From positions 43,191,456-43,255,455 of the forward strand of contig NC_133529.1 in assembly GCF_048544455.1 (NCBI RefSeq): DNA of 64,000 bases, read 5' to 3'. Origin of the DNA: Silene latifolia. Lineage: Eukaryota; Streptophyta; Magnoliopsida; Caryophyllales; Caryophyllaceae. Every line of letters starts with the position of its first letter. Position 1 is the stretch's first letter. The notes beneath the pieces were generated by a model. It had not been told where the DNA came from, did not search any database, and saw nothing but the letters and a program-made list of their open reading frames with translations. The position numbers and the translations under genes are program-made. This document shows positions 33,134 to 43,547 of the stretch, piece by piece.

Positions 33134-36100
33134 AAGTGGTATCAGAGCGAACGATCCTCAGGCCTAAACCAATGAACCCAATGAACGTAGGATGTGTCTA
33201 AATAAAATGAACCCCTGGGAATAAACTGTTAGGAGCTCACAATGCGGTTAAGAAGGCGCCCTTAATACGTGCTCTTTTGCCCTCTCAGTTTTGAACCAGG
33301 TAACCCGAGAGAAAATTGAGTGAATGGGGTAGTTAGAAGGAAAACCTTGGATATAATCGAGTTGATGTATACCTTGAGACCCATATATTTTAACCATTCT
33401 GCAGGACAACGTCACAGTAAGTATTTTGTATGAATGATGACGTGATCATATGATGTTGTGGAGATGAGAAATAAATTTTCGTGTTCAGATTGATAATCAA
33501 TGAAGTGTTGGATTGTGGTAATCGTGAGCGTGAAAATAATTGCGAATTGATGATATTTATCTGGATGGATGTGAATGACGTGTTGATAGTGCTATTATGT
33601 CTAGTGATATGCGGTTATATGATCCCGAAGCCATGCTAGTATAGTATTGTGATAGTAATCAGAAACACTATTGAATTGCTTGTTTCTAGTCATAGCAATC
33701 GTGATTTAGATGTAAGGAGTAGATCGAGATGCGAAGAGATTCTATGGGATAGATGTTTACGTAAGTACAAAGTGTGAGATTTAAGTTGGGATGGGTTAGT
33801 ATACATAATATGTTCATAAGAGCTTGTAACATAGTAAAGAATGACCTAGTGCTGAAACTCGTTTTGTTTGATTTTACTCTTTAATTGACCTTACTGCCAA
33901 TTCTTTTTTGTTTATTGCGTATGGATGAAAATTTTATGAGAGATAGCCTCGTGAGTTAGTGTTCATTTGGCGTTGGTTTCATGCTTATAGGATATATGGA
34001 TTAGGAGTAATAAATATTTTAGTGGGCTGTGGTCAGGAAGTTTCTGTGCAGTGATGTTTCGACCAACGATTTTGTAAAAATCCTCATTTAAATTGTATTA
34101 ATAATTTTTGCATAATTCCAACTCCATCGTTCAGAAGATTCGCATATATTTTCAAATTGATAAGCCACGAAAATTCTTGATGTCTCTATATTAAATGGTA
34201 AGTTTTGCAAACTGACCCAAGTTTCGGACCAATTGCTGTCACATACTTGTTTGGACCAACTGAGTTGTAAAATCCTTTAAAAATTGAATTCTTGAGCTTT
34301 GGACCTCATTCTTTTTCTCACGAATTATTAACTCTCTGTATGTTATAAAAAGTAATATAACTCAAGTTTTCGTTGAACGGTTATTTATTCGTGATTTGTT
34401 TTGGAAGTTACAACGTGAATCATAACTTTTAAAATGTGAATGCTATGTTGAGTTTTCATGCAGTTGTTCGATTATTTCATGAGCCTTATTAATGTGAAAT
34501 TATAGTGTCCTTATATGATGATAGTAGCACACATATTCATTGGTTATGTATCTTAACTAGTGATAAAAAAAAAAAAATTAAAGTTTAGTTTATAACATTG
34601 TTGGCATGATAGTATGAGTGAAATTGAATAGCTTAATTTGATTCTTAATCGAGGGTGAAATATTTTATACGAGTCCAGTTGTTTGCATATTTTATGCTTG
34701 GCATGTTATAATATCTCTGGTGTGTTCATCATATTTGTATAGTGGTCGGATATATATAAATATAAAACTATATTGTCATATCTTGGTAAAGTTGGTGGCG
34801 TTAAATGTTAACTTGATTGTTCTAATATACTCGCATGAATATTTATAATAATTATGTTCAAATGTTTACACATGGATGGTAGTAATGAGTATGTCTAAAT
34901 GTTCACACATGTAGGATGTCATCGGAGTTCTAATGTCTTTTATGTGAGTCTGTGTGCCTATAGTTATACTTATTACTTTCATTGCATTAATTTATTTCAA
35001 TTGAACCTAAACTTATGATATGATAATAAAATAGTGTTGTTGCTCCTTATTGGATATGTTCATAGTTGTATTGTCATGAAATGCTAAGGTGATTGTTGCA
35101 ATTGTCACGATATTTGAAATATAGTTTGATATAGTTACGATATAGTTACGATATTTGAAATATATTCTCGAACCGTCGCTATGAATTATAATGAGATAAC
35201 CCTTTGATGATTCACATGTTATGCGTATGTTTAAATGATAGTCGTTATAGTTACGTTTAATTGAGCCGCGAGTTGCCTATTTGTTCAAACCGTGCAAACC
35301 AGAGAACTTGTTCACCTTGCTAATCTTTTGTCATAGATAATGTTTTACAAGTTATATGATGGTATATGTACATGTTTAAGTTGTTTATGCGATATCTTTT
35401 ATTTTCTTTGAAAATGAATTATCTTTGAGTTGATGGATACAAATGAATGGTATGGTTGCTAAAATGTTAAACATATGTGTGATATGGAAGTAATTTTGTT
35501 GTTATTGTGAATCATATAACCATTAATACTCAATTGTAATTTCAGTTGTTTGACTTCTACATTATTAAGTTAATTACTCATGACGCACAGTCGATGGTTC
35601 CGTAAGGAGTTTAACAGGGAATTTTATAATGTGCCTCCGATCTAAACTAATAATCTTCTTATATTGACTATATGGTTAGACTCTTGTCTAGTTCTTATGA
35701 CGTGACAAATCGTTTTAAAATTTAACATGTGATTGAGTTGGTACTTATACTTTTGTGTGACCATGCAACCCGTGATAAATAGATCTGTAATAAAGAGGTA
35801 AAATTTTGATTGAACACGGTTAATTTGTAGTTACTTGCTTTACATCATGGTACGAATCGTATGCTTTGCCGAGACGTCACGGGGAATTTGTACTATCTAA
35901 AAGGTCTCCGATTAAATGTGTAGTCGTGTTAGCCGTGAATATAATGAATAAAGAAGTGCAACTAAAATCCTGATGTTGAGGTAATAGTCGTTCATTAGTA
36001 AAGATAGGACTGAAATGAATAAGATGAACCTGTAAATTACGAAATATGAGTCGACATCTAAGCTTGTATTGTTTGAAGGAATTGAGTTAAGTTTATCTGA

Positions 36101-36436
36101 TTTTGAGTCAAATGGATTCTATGGACGGCTCTGTTATAAGATTTATGTTAAGAAATTTATTCACCGTCCAGTATGAAAGTAAAAGTTTTGAAAATGAAGT
36201 TAAATTTTGTCATGTGAGTATAAATTCGGAATGAGATTTCCGGCCGTGTGTCCGGGTTGTATGGTTTCATGATATTTGCTAGTCTGGGGGAATGAAGCTA
36301 GAACGGAGTCACAAATAGTGGGTTAATTTAGTCATGTTGTTCGTTCAAGTAGTGAATTAGTGGGTTGTGGTTAGTTACGAATGTCAAAACGGGAAATGTA
36401 ATGTGGTGATTTAAGTGAGTTGTGTGTTAACATGGT
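33134..36436 (+). mobile_element. Family C second interior, truncated at 36436
   Basis: It repeats 26731-29805 from the primer site onward with moderate divergence and several unrelated blocks (35090-35185 and 35515-35890). It stops after GTGTTAACATGGT, where copia RNase H sequence begins. The 3' half and third LTR are missing. Confidence 0.8.
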
Positions 36437-37009
36437 CACTGGATAGTCGTTAAGAATATCCTTAAGTACTTGAGAAGAACTAAGGATTCATTCTTAGTGT
36501 TTGGAGGAAATTCTGAGTTACGTGTAAGTGGTTACACGGATGCTAGTTTCCAAACAGATAGGGATGATTTTAAATCCCAGGCTGGTTTTGTCTTTTTGAT
36601 GAATGGAGGAGTAATATGCTGGAGAAGCTTTAAAGAGTATGTGACTGCTGATTCTACAACCGAAGCTGAGTACATCGCAACATCTGAAGCTGCAAAAGAG
36701 GTTGTTTGGATTCGGCAATTCTTGGAGGGACTAAAAGTAGTTCTGTCTGCCAAAGATCCTATCACTATTTATTGTGATAATAGCGGGACAATTTTTCAAG
36801 CAAAAGAGCCCAAGTCTAGTAACAAGTCTAGACATGTACCTAGGAAATTTCATATAATTAGAGATTTCATTGAAAGGAAGGAAATAACAGTTTGTAAGGT
36901 TGGGACAGACGATAATGTCATTGGCCCTTTAACCAAGTCATTGTCTCAAACGAAACATGATGGTCATGTAGCTTCTATGGGATTGAGACGAATTCCTGAA
37001 CTGCAGTAG
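36437..37009 (+). pseudogene. Copia RNase H, C-terminal pol fragment
   Basis: An open frame ending at a natural stop (LRRIPELQ) encodes the copia RNase H: GYTDASFQTD, GGVICWRSFK, the E of STTEAEYIA, EVVWIRQFLEG, IYCDNSGTIFQAKEP and KFHIIRDFIER. The reading frame is intact but lacks RT and integrase. It could be the 3' end of copia-2, with the CACTA and family C elements and a deletion between. Confidence 0.85.
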
Positions 37010-37696
37010 ATTATGCGAGATGTAATAATTATGTTATTGTATTTATTATTTCATGTATGATAATCACATTTATCATTTGAGTTTTATTATGTAAACTCTA
37101 CTGTTCAGTTTTATCTAAATTTAGATACTTTGTTTTATCCAAATAGGTTGTAGTGACAATATCGAACCCTATTAAGTGAACTGGATTAACATTGTATTTT
37201 GTCCCTAGTTACTTAATGAGGTGACGTCTCGGAGTAACTAGATTGTAAGGTGATTGATGGCGTGTTCGACTGCCATATGATCATAATGGATGACTGATCG
37301 ATTACATAGGCAGATTGTAGAGACATTCTGTTGGACATTGACTATTCATAGAATCCTCATGTTGCCAGGTCGTGGCAAGGATTTCTATTTATTCCTTCGA
37401 GTTAATTCTTTAGACTTGCGACTATTTGTCTAAGATGGTACAGTTTTCCGGTGGCTTTGGTTTTTGTCCTAGGTCGCGCCGTAAAAGGAGGTCAGGCTAA
37501 AGGGTATTTACTGGGTAATTGTGATCTGTATCGAACGAAGAAAATAGGTCAACAAGATTCTCTTCCCATGTCATATTTATATCTCAAGGCCACTCAAAGA
37601 GTGGTAACTGGAAATGCGTGGCCACGCTTGGATGAGATCTACAGTAGATAGGCTTTCATATAGATTTTCACTTTCACTTGCATGCATGTATCTTAT
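37010..37696 (+). other. Copia 3' non-coding region ending in an LTR tail
   Basis: No ORF of note. The last about 43 bases before the family A LTR (TTTCATATAGATTTTCACTT and onward to ATGTATCTTA) match the copia-2 LTR tail at 15656-15697 with one mismatch. The start of such an LTR is not present, so most of it has been deleted or replaced. Confidence 0.55.
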
Positions 37697-39952
37697 TGAT
37701 AACTAGGATTTTAGTCGCGTTTTACCCCTCATTTTATGCCTTATTCCGATTCGATTTTGCATTCTTATATGATTAAATAGCTCATTTAATTAATAATTTG
37801 TAATAATTAGTCGTTTTAGCTAGAATTAATAATTAGTCGGATTCTTGTTTAATATTAGTATTAGTATTACTTTATTATAATAATGTGTAGGTAAGGAGGA
37901 ATAACGAGACGAAAATAAGACATGTCAAGACGGAGTCAAATGGTGGAAGATTAGACGGGTCACAAATCCATGTTGACCAATGTTCTGTTGAAGTCAATGA
38001 CCCCTGCTTCCCAGTTCATTCGTTGGTTTTCAATCAACAATGGCACAATCTCCATTTAATAGCCAAGCTCCCTCCATTTACCATAACCATATCATCTCCT
38101 TCACCCTCCATTCAATAAACACTTCAACATCATTCCATGAACCCAATTCAACCATTCATCACCAATCCAACCACCTTTACCGTCACCTAACCCCTTCTTC
38201 TTCATCAATTCAATCACCAAATTCGATCACCATGGTCGATAATTCACAACCACCCGTCTTCTTCAGCCTCAGCCGACTTGACTCGTGCCATCAGACCGCC
38301 GCAGCTGCTCAGTCCAATTCGCAACCACACCTCTCTAGCTTCTGCTTGTGTGAATTGAAACCCGATTCGAAACACTAAAACTGGATGCGGCGACCTCTTG
38401 TTCAGCCAGCAGCAGCCAAGCTTCACACGAGCTCACATCAGCAGCCACGAAGTCAGCTCTTATTATTGTAACAATCGGGTGAATCGTGCAGCCGAGGGGC
38501 AAAATGATGCCCGACCGGGTGAAGTTATGCCCGGTCGGGTGTTGGGATGTTTTGACCGAGTGAAATTCTAATGGCTTGCGTTGAAGATTGAATTTGGTCA
38601 TTATTTTTGACCATTTGTTTGTCACGTGAAACTGCTGAAGAAAAGCTATATTTTGCCTTTTGTATTATTTCCTTTATTTTTGTCTTATTTTTTATTTCAT
38701 AAATTGGCCACAAAAATTACAAGATTGACATTACTTATCCTCTCATATAAAATAGAGAGAATACCGCAAATTGGAGATAGAGCCCCATTTTTCAGAAATT
38801 AACTAGGGTTCTAGTCTTATTTTTCTCCCAAATTTCTTCCCTAAAATTAGTTTAGATTAGATTAATTATACTCCAAGATTCAATCTTTTGGGTTTGTAAG
38901 ACAATTTCCTAGCTTTCTTATGCAATTTCCTTCAAGTTGGTATGAATTATTTCTCCCCCTTCTCTTTTTCATTGTCATTTCTATTATTATTGTGTTTTAA
39001 TTAATTTAGTCACTTTAATTAGTCAAGTTGTAGTCTTTATTACTCTTACCATGATTAGTGTTAATTTATTCATGTTTAGTCTTGAGATTAGTTGTTAAAG
39101 TTTCAATCTTTATCACTTTACTTTGTTAAATATCATGTTTAAAGTAATTATAAATATGTCTTGTGTTAGTTTAAGTATGTTTAGTGAGTAGTATTTTCAC
39201 TAGGGTTTGATTAATCCCTAACATGCCAAGTTTACATAATTAAATCCCATTTTAATTAGTTGTTGGGTAATTAGTTTGGGTTAATTAAACGATTTGACTT
39301 GTAATGTTTTATTTGGGATTGTTGTTGACTTTTGACCCTTGACCGTCAACGGGAGTTGGCTAGGTTGGGAGTCGGCTCACCTCACTTAAACTAGTTGCCA
39401 ACTCGAGTTGAACCCGGGAGGGAGAACTTGAGGAGGGTGCCTTTAATTTTCGGTTTGAAATCGACCCATGGGAGAGGGAGTGGGATGACCGGGAATCTAT
39501 CGTAGTCTTAATGACCTTGACCAATATTTGAGTTGGGGAAATCGAGTCATGAGCCCGGGAGGGAGTTGAGTCGATACTACTAGTGTCCTATTATGGGCCC
39601 GGCAGGGAGTTAATAGGCGAATTAGAGGCGTTTTCCCCTTGACTATTACCCTAACGATTAATTAACGGGATTTATGATGGTAGATGAGCATGTTAGTGGA
39701 TAAATCGGACCCTAGACTTTCCTTATTTCTTAAATCTTTATTTCATTACTTGTTTATTTAGTTTAGTAGTCTTAGTTAGTTTAATTTAGTTAATTAGTTT
39801 AATATCAATCAATCTCATGATCCGCGTAGCTAGCTTGTAATCTAAGACAAAACTAGTACTCAAACTTGATCTCCTTGTGGTTCGACCTCGACTACCCTTA
39901 CTAGTTGAGTTAAATTGTTTGATCGGGTACGACGACCTCTACCCCGCTATCA
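37697..39952 (+). repeat. Family A LTR, plus-strand copy (2256 bp)
   Basis: Begins TGATAACTAGG and ends CCCCGCTATCA, the reverse complement of 4862-7116 with scattered differences. The TATA box is at 38746-38753. Confidence 0.85.
38040..38378 (+). other. U3 reading frame in plus-strand family A LTR
   Basis: Same 112-codon frame as at 6436-6774 with three residue changes (Pro to Thr, Phe to Tyr, Trp to Cys) and no stop. All the protein differences are replacements, so there is no sign of purifying selection. Confidence 0.3.
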
Positions 39953-40040
39953 AAATGGCGCGTTCTTGTAGGGAGATCAACGGATTGATATTTGTTGAGT
40001 CTTAGATTTGTTAGTCTACGTTTTTTGTTGTCATTTTCAA

Positions 40041-40343
40041 AAGGTTGTTTTATCTTGGTTTTCCTCAATATGAAAATGAAGAATTTTGGGCTTATCTTGA
40101 TAGACTTGTGCAATTTCTTGACTCACTAGATGATCATGATTTTAGTGAGGAAGAATTGCGTCTTACAATTGAGAAGGGCATGAATAGTCAAGTTAGATCT
40201 TTTCTTGATTTCTTGTGTGATGGTTATTTATCTTTCAAATCGGATGATGAAGCATATAATCTTTTTGATTGGTTGAACCGTGAAAGCCGAAAGCCTACTT
40301 TTTGTTTGCCGAGTATTGAGGAGAATACTATTATGGATGTTGG
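40041..40343 (+). pseudogene. Family A gag-like ORF, 5' part, start codon lost
   Basis: It matches residues 1-101 of the 424-residue protein at 3499-4773. The start ATG is AGG here, and the frame is broken at 40343 by the Tat-A LTR. The apparent continuation into the LTR (to 40389) is chance. Confidence 0.85.
40339..40343 (+). repeat. Target site duplication of Tat-A, left (GTTGG)
   Basis: GTTGG precedes the LTR start TGTAGACACC. The same five bases follow the right LTR at 59673-59677, and the unoccupied site in copy A1 has GTTGG once. Confidence 0.92.
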
Positions 40344-40748
40344 TGTAGACACCTCGTTTCTGCACCCCTCGCAAACCACCCGGTGTTGATTGGGCCGCAT
40401 GTTTGATTCGCGGAACGATTAGTGACAGTTCGTAAGATTATCGTCAAGTGATTGCTCAAATATTAATGTCAACCTCTTAGTTGTCATCTACGTGCCGATA
40501 CGGTCGTTTTGGCAGTAATTAGAGTACATTCGGAGTCCGGGTCAAAAACCGTCTCCATTTTCTGATAACTGTTAAATCCCGAGTCAGAATGTTCTGGATT
40601 GTTCCGGATATTTCTATTCCATATTTCTCAAATTTTATCTTTTGGCAAATAATATCCCGTAATATTCATGAGATAATCGAATTACTTCCGTCCTACCATA
40701 ACTCAAACGCGGAAATCTTTCTTAAGCAGGAGGAAACCTCCTGGGAAT

Positions 40749-40808
40749 AGACGCAAGAGGGCGCCGCGCCTCTTCCAAGAGACGCAGCTGGTCGCCGCGC
40801 CTCTTCCC
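40749..40808. repeat. GC-rich foldback cassette a (LTR, upstream of TATA)
   Basis: Bounded by CCTGGGAA and CTTCCC, with two units of the type GACGCA...GCGCCTCTTCC. The 3' LTR counterpart 57676-57738 has the same frame but a rewritten core. Confidence 0.75.
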
Positions 40809-40912
40809 GTGCCCTTCTTTGCATGATTTACGTATCTTTTTTATATCTTTCCGAGATTCACTTCCAAAGAGTCTCCGAAACCCTATTCCTTCACGTGATT
40901 AGTATAAATAGG

Positions 40913-40920
40913 AGCTTTCG
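40913..40920 (+). promoter_or_regulatory. Tat-A 5' LTR TATA box
   Basis: ATTAGTATAAATAGGAGC, about 570 bp into the LTR. The same box is at 57831-57838 in the 3' LTR, and the 14-mer ATTAGTATAAATAG recurs on the minus strand ahead of the antisense gene at 52336. Confidence 0.75.
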
Positions 40921-41349
40921 TTCCTCATATTTCTCACGCGAGTGTCCGCCCTTCTCTTCTCCCTTTGCATTCTAGACTTCGTTCTTACTAATTGGCGCCT
41001 ACGTGCTTGGACTTCCGACCACGTAAGCTCGGATCTTTCCGGGTACCAGCCTCTCCATTGCATGACCGACCAATTTGACCACTACACTCAATCAATCTAA
41101 TTAATCAACTTGTTAAATCGTTTTCCTCTTACGAGGGCACTCTTTCCTTGCATTCGCGTCGAGCATCACTAATCGATCTTCTTAGTTCTTCTCGTTCCGT
41201 CAACATGTAAGTCTGAGGGTGTATTAATCTCTCTTTTATTTATTGTATTTTATTATTGTATAACAATTGTAAGGTTTATGTCGAAAGTACCCCATTAAAA
41301 CCGATTTCTAAAACCGTCTTTAAAACCTTTTTTGCGGATTTCCAGTAGA

Positions 41350-41434
41350 CAGACGTCGAGAAAAGACGCGGCAACCGCTGCGCCTCTTCGAAGGAGCGCA
41401 GCACCTGCTGCGCCTCTTCGTGAGGCCGCCGCAG
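41350..41434. repeat. GC-rich foldback cassette b (LTR, downstream of TATA)
   Basis: AAAAGACGCGGCAACCGCTG followed by CGCCTCTTCG and a second GCGCAGCACCTGCTGCGCC unit. The counterpart is 58272-58361. Tat-B has one related unit at about 61739-61771 (reverse). Confidence 0.7.
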
Positions 41435-41973
41435 ATTCTCGCTTCTTTTCTTCTTCCTCCGTCCTCGTAATTCGTATCAAATTAATTTCTTTTGTTTTGT
41501 TAAATACATTAATTCGTTCACTTGATAGTTTAATAATTCATATGCATATTAACCATCATCATTAACATGTTTTAAATCGTCATAAATCCGACTTAAATCC
41601 CAAATAATCAATATTTGCGGGTTTTCGTCATTAAATTCAATTCGAGTTTTAGAAATTCAATTTGTTCATATTGAGTTTCTGGGATTCATTGTTGATATAT
41701 TTTCATCTGTTTAGTCATTAATCCATCGTCAATTCATCATGTTTAGCTTGTTCTATTCACCGATGTCACTAATTAGTCATTCATTAACATCGACCCTTCA
41801 CATAATTAATCCGTCTTATTTCCGTCTTAACCATGTTTTACTGTTTTATGACCTCAATCATATGTAAATAATCTGCTAATAACTTTCATCCGAGTCTAAA
41901 ATCGTAATCAATCCATTAATTTACCAATTAACATTAACGGTTTGCAGTTCCGGCTTCACAGCCAGAACTCACC

Positions 41974-42046
41974 CTTGGAACAGACGCAACAACTGCTGCG
42001 CCTCTTCCAAAGGGCGCGCGTTACGCGCGCGCGCTTTGTTCCAGGG
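41974..42046. repeat. GC-rich foldback cassette c (LTR, U5 side)
   Basis: Bounded by CCTTGGAAC and GTTCCAGGG, which are inverted. The core differs strongly from the counterpart 58899-58970, including a GCGCGCGTTACGCGCGCGCG palindrome found only here. Confidence 0.7.
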
Positions 42047-42752
42047 TGAATTCTGTCCCTGAACTCCTGTTCTGCCTTGACCTAGTTTAATTAGTAAGCG
42101 TATTAATTAACTAATAATCGTATTATCACCTTCTGACCTGTTCGTGTTTTATTCTTACTTCTTTTCCTCAAATTATCCGTTTTAAAGGTATTTTCGACAT
42201 AAATCGCCTATTCCAATGTAATTATTGTAGTTTATATTTATTATTGTTGTATTTCGTATCATTTGTATGCTTTCACATGTAATGAGCATTAAATCCTACT
42301 TCGACCCCAATTGTATGCTAATTACATGTCAACCGACTTAGTCTAATTCTCACATGCTAGGATTAATCTAATGGATGTTGCATTGCATGCATATAGCCGA
42401 CGGTATATCAAGTACGAATAACTTCCCTAATCATTAGTAGAGGCCGCTATCGAGGCGGGCGGGATTAGGTGTTCGATCAAAAGAGCTTCCTAATACGTAC
42501 CCTCACCCCTTACTCCAGATCTCCGTGAGCACCCGTGTTCATTGGCATCCACGAGAGTCATTCTAGACATAGAATGCTAAGGGTAACGATTGCTTAGTGT
42601 TCATGTCACTACTTTGTGTCTTGACATGGCACGAGGTATTCGAACGGTTCCAATTTCCCATAAAAATTGGTGGCGACTCCATACAAAATGCAAACGCTTG
42701 TTTTCGAGCCCCTTCACCAAGCGCCCCCGTGGGCGGCCCGCTGTCCACAGTT

Positions 42753-42769
42753 TGGCGACTCCGCTGGGG
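42753..42769 (+). promoter_or_regulatory. Tat-A primer binding site
   Basis: TGGCGACTCCGCTGGGG begins four bases after the 5' LTR. It fits the tRNA-Arg primer site described for Ogre/Tat elements; the exact tRNA would need a match against a tRNA set. Confidence 0.75.
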
Positions 42770-43547
42770 AATATACACTTACGTGTAGCTAAGGGTGAAA
42801 CTTGAACATGGTTAGGGAATAAGTTTGTACAAGACAATTGTCGGTTTTCATAACTCGGTCTTCCTAGACCGTTTAAATCGGCCTTCCTAGGCCCAACCCA
42901 ACCCATTCGACCAATCGTCCCGTCTAAACGGTCCTAATTCTTATTTGGGCCTAATGATGGATAGCGATTGACGTCATCCATACCATGATGCTTACTCTTG
43001 TTTGTATCAAGGGCCTTCACTACTTGAGGAAATGGACTAGGAATCGGCCTTACTCTTGTTTGGCACGAGCCTCTCCACAGACTTCGGGTTTGATGGTTCG
43101 GTATGGCAACCCACCCTTTAAACCAAAACCCTTCTAAATGCACTCAAAGATCCCGTTATAATGCTTGTATAAATGTGTAAACCTTATGTGATCACCATTT
43201 CTAAACAAAACCATGACGAATTTTCAAAAAAATCAAAACCCGTTTTCAATCAAGGATTTCGAAATAGGGCCTTTAATTAGCACAAAATCCGGTCAAAACT
43301 CTGTCCGTTTGTCGTGTCAAAATTCGGGCCACAAGCCCATTTCAAACCTCACTTCGAGTCCACTCCTACAACTACACTACAGTTGACTAGGACACACATT
43401 TTCAAAGACCTTGTCTTTCTTCAAAACTCACTCAACACAAGTGGCACACACCCACTTCACGAGTCAAAACTTTTCCTCTTTTAGCAAGTGTGATAGAATG
43501 GTCGATCGTGTTTTGATTCGTCGCCGATCTCTTATCCAGTTTCCAAG
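42770..43547 (+). other. Tat-A untranslated leader
   Basis: About 780 bp between primer site and gag start with only short shadow frames. It carries twin hairpins at 42856-42893. Confidence 0.65.
42856..42893 (+). other. Twin stem-loops in the Tat-A leader
   Basis: CGGTCT-TCCT-AGACCG (42856-42871) and GGCCT-TCCT-AGGCC (42880-42893) share the loop TCCT, and the one stem difference is compensatory (T-A against C-G). The position between primer site and gag suits a packaging or dimerisation signal; that role is inference. Confidence 0.5.

Larger units (their letters stand above)
40344..42749 (+). repeat. Tat-A 5' LTR (2406 bp)
   Basis: Runs from TGTAGACACC to CTGTCCACA. TATA box at 40913. Three GC-rich foldback cassettes lie at 40749-40808, 41350-41434 and 41974-42046. 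Outside the cassettes it is nearly identical to the 3' LTR, which indicates a young insertion. Confidence 0.92.

Noticed and set aside
41332..41565. Ala-rich frame over an LTR cassette
   Set aside because: The Ala/Arg runs are a by-product of GCG/CGC-rich cassette sequence.
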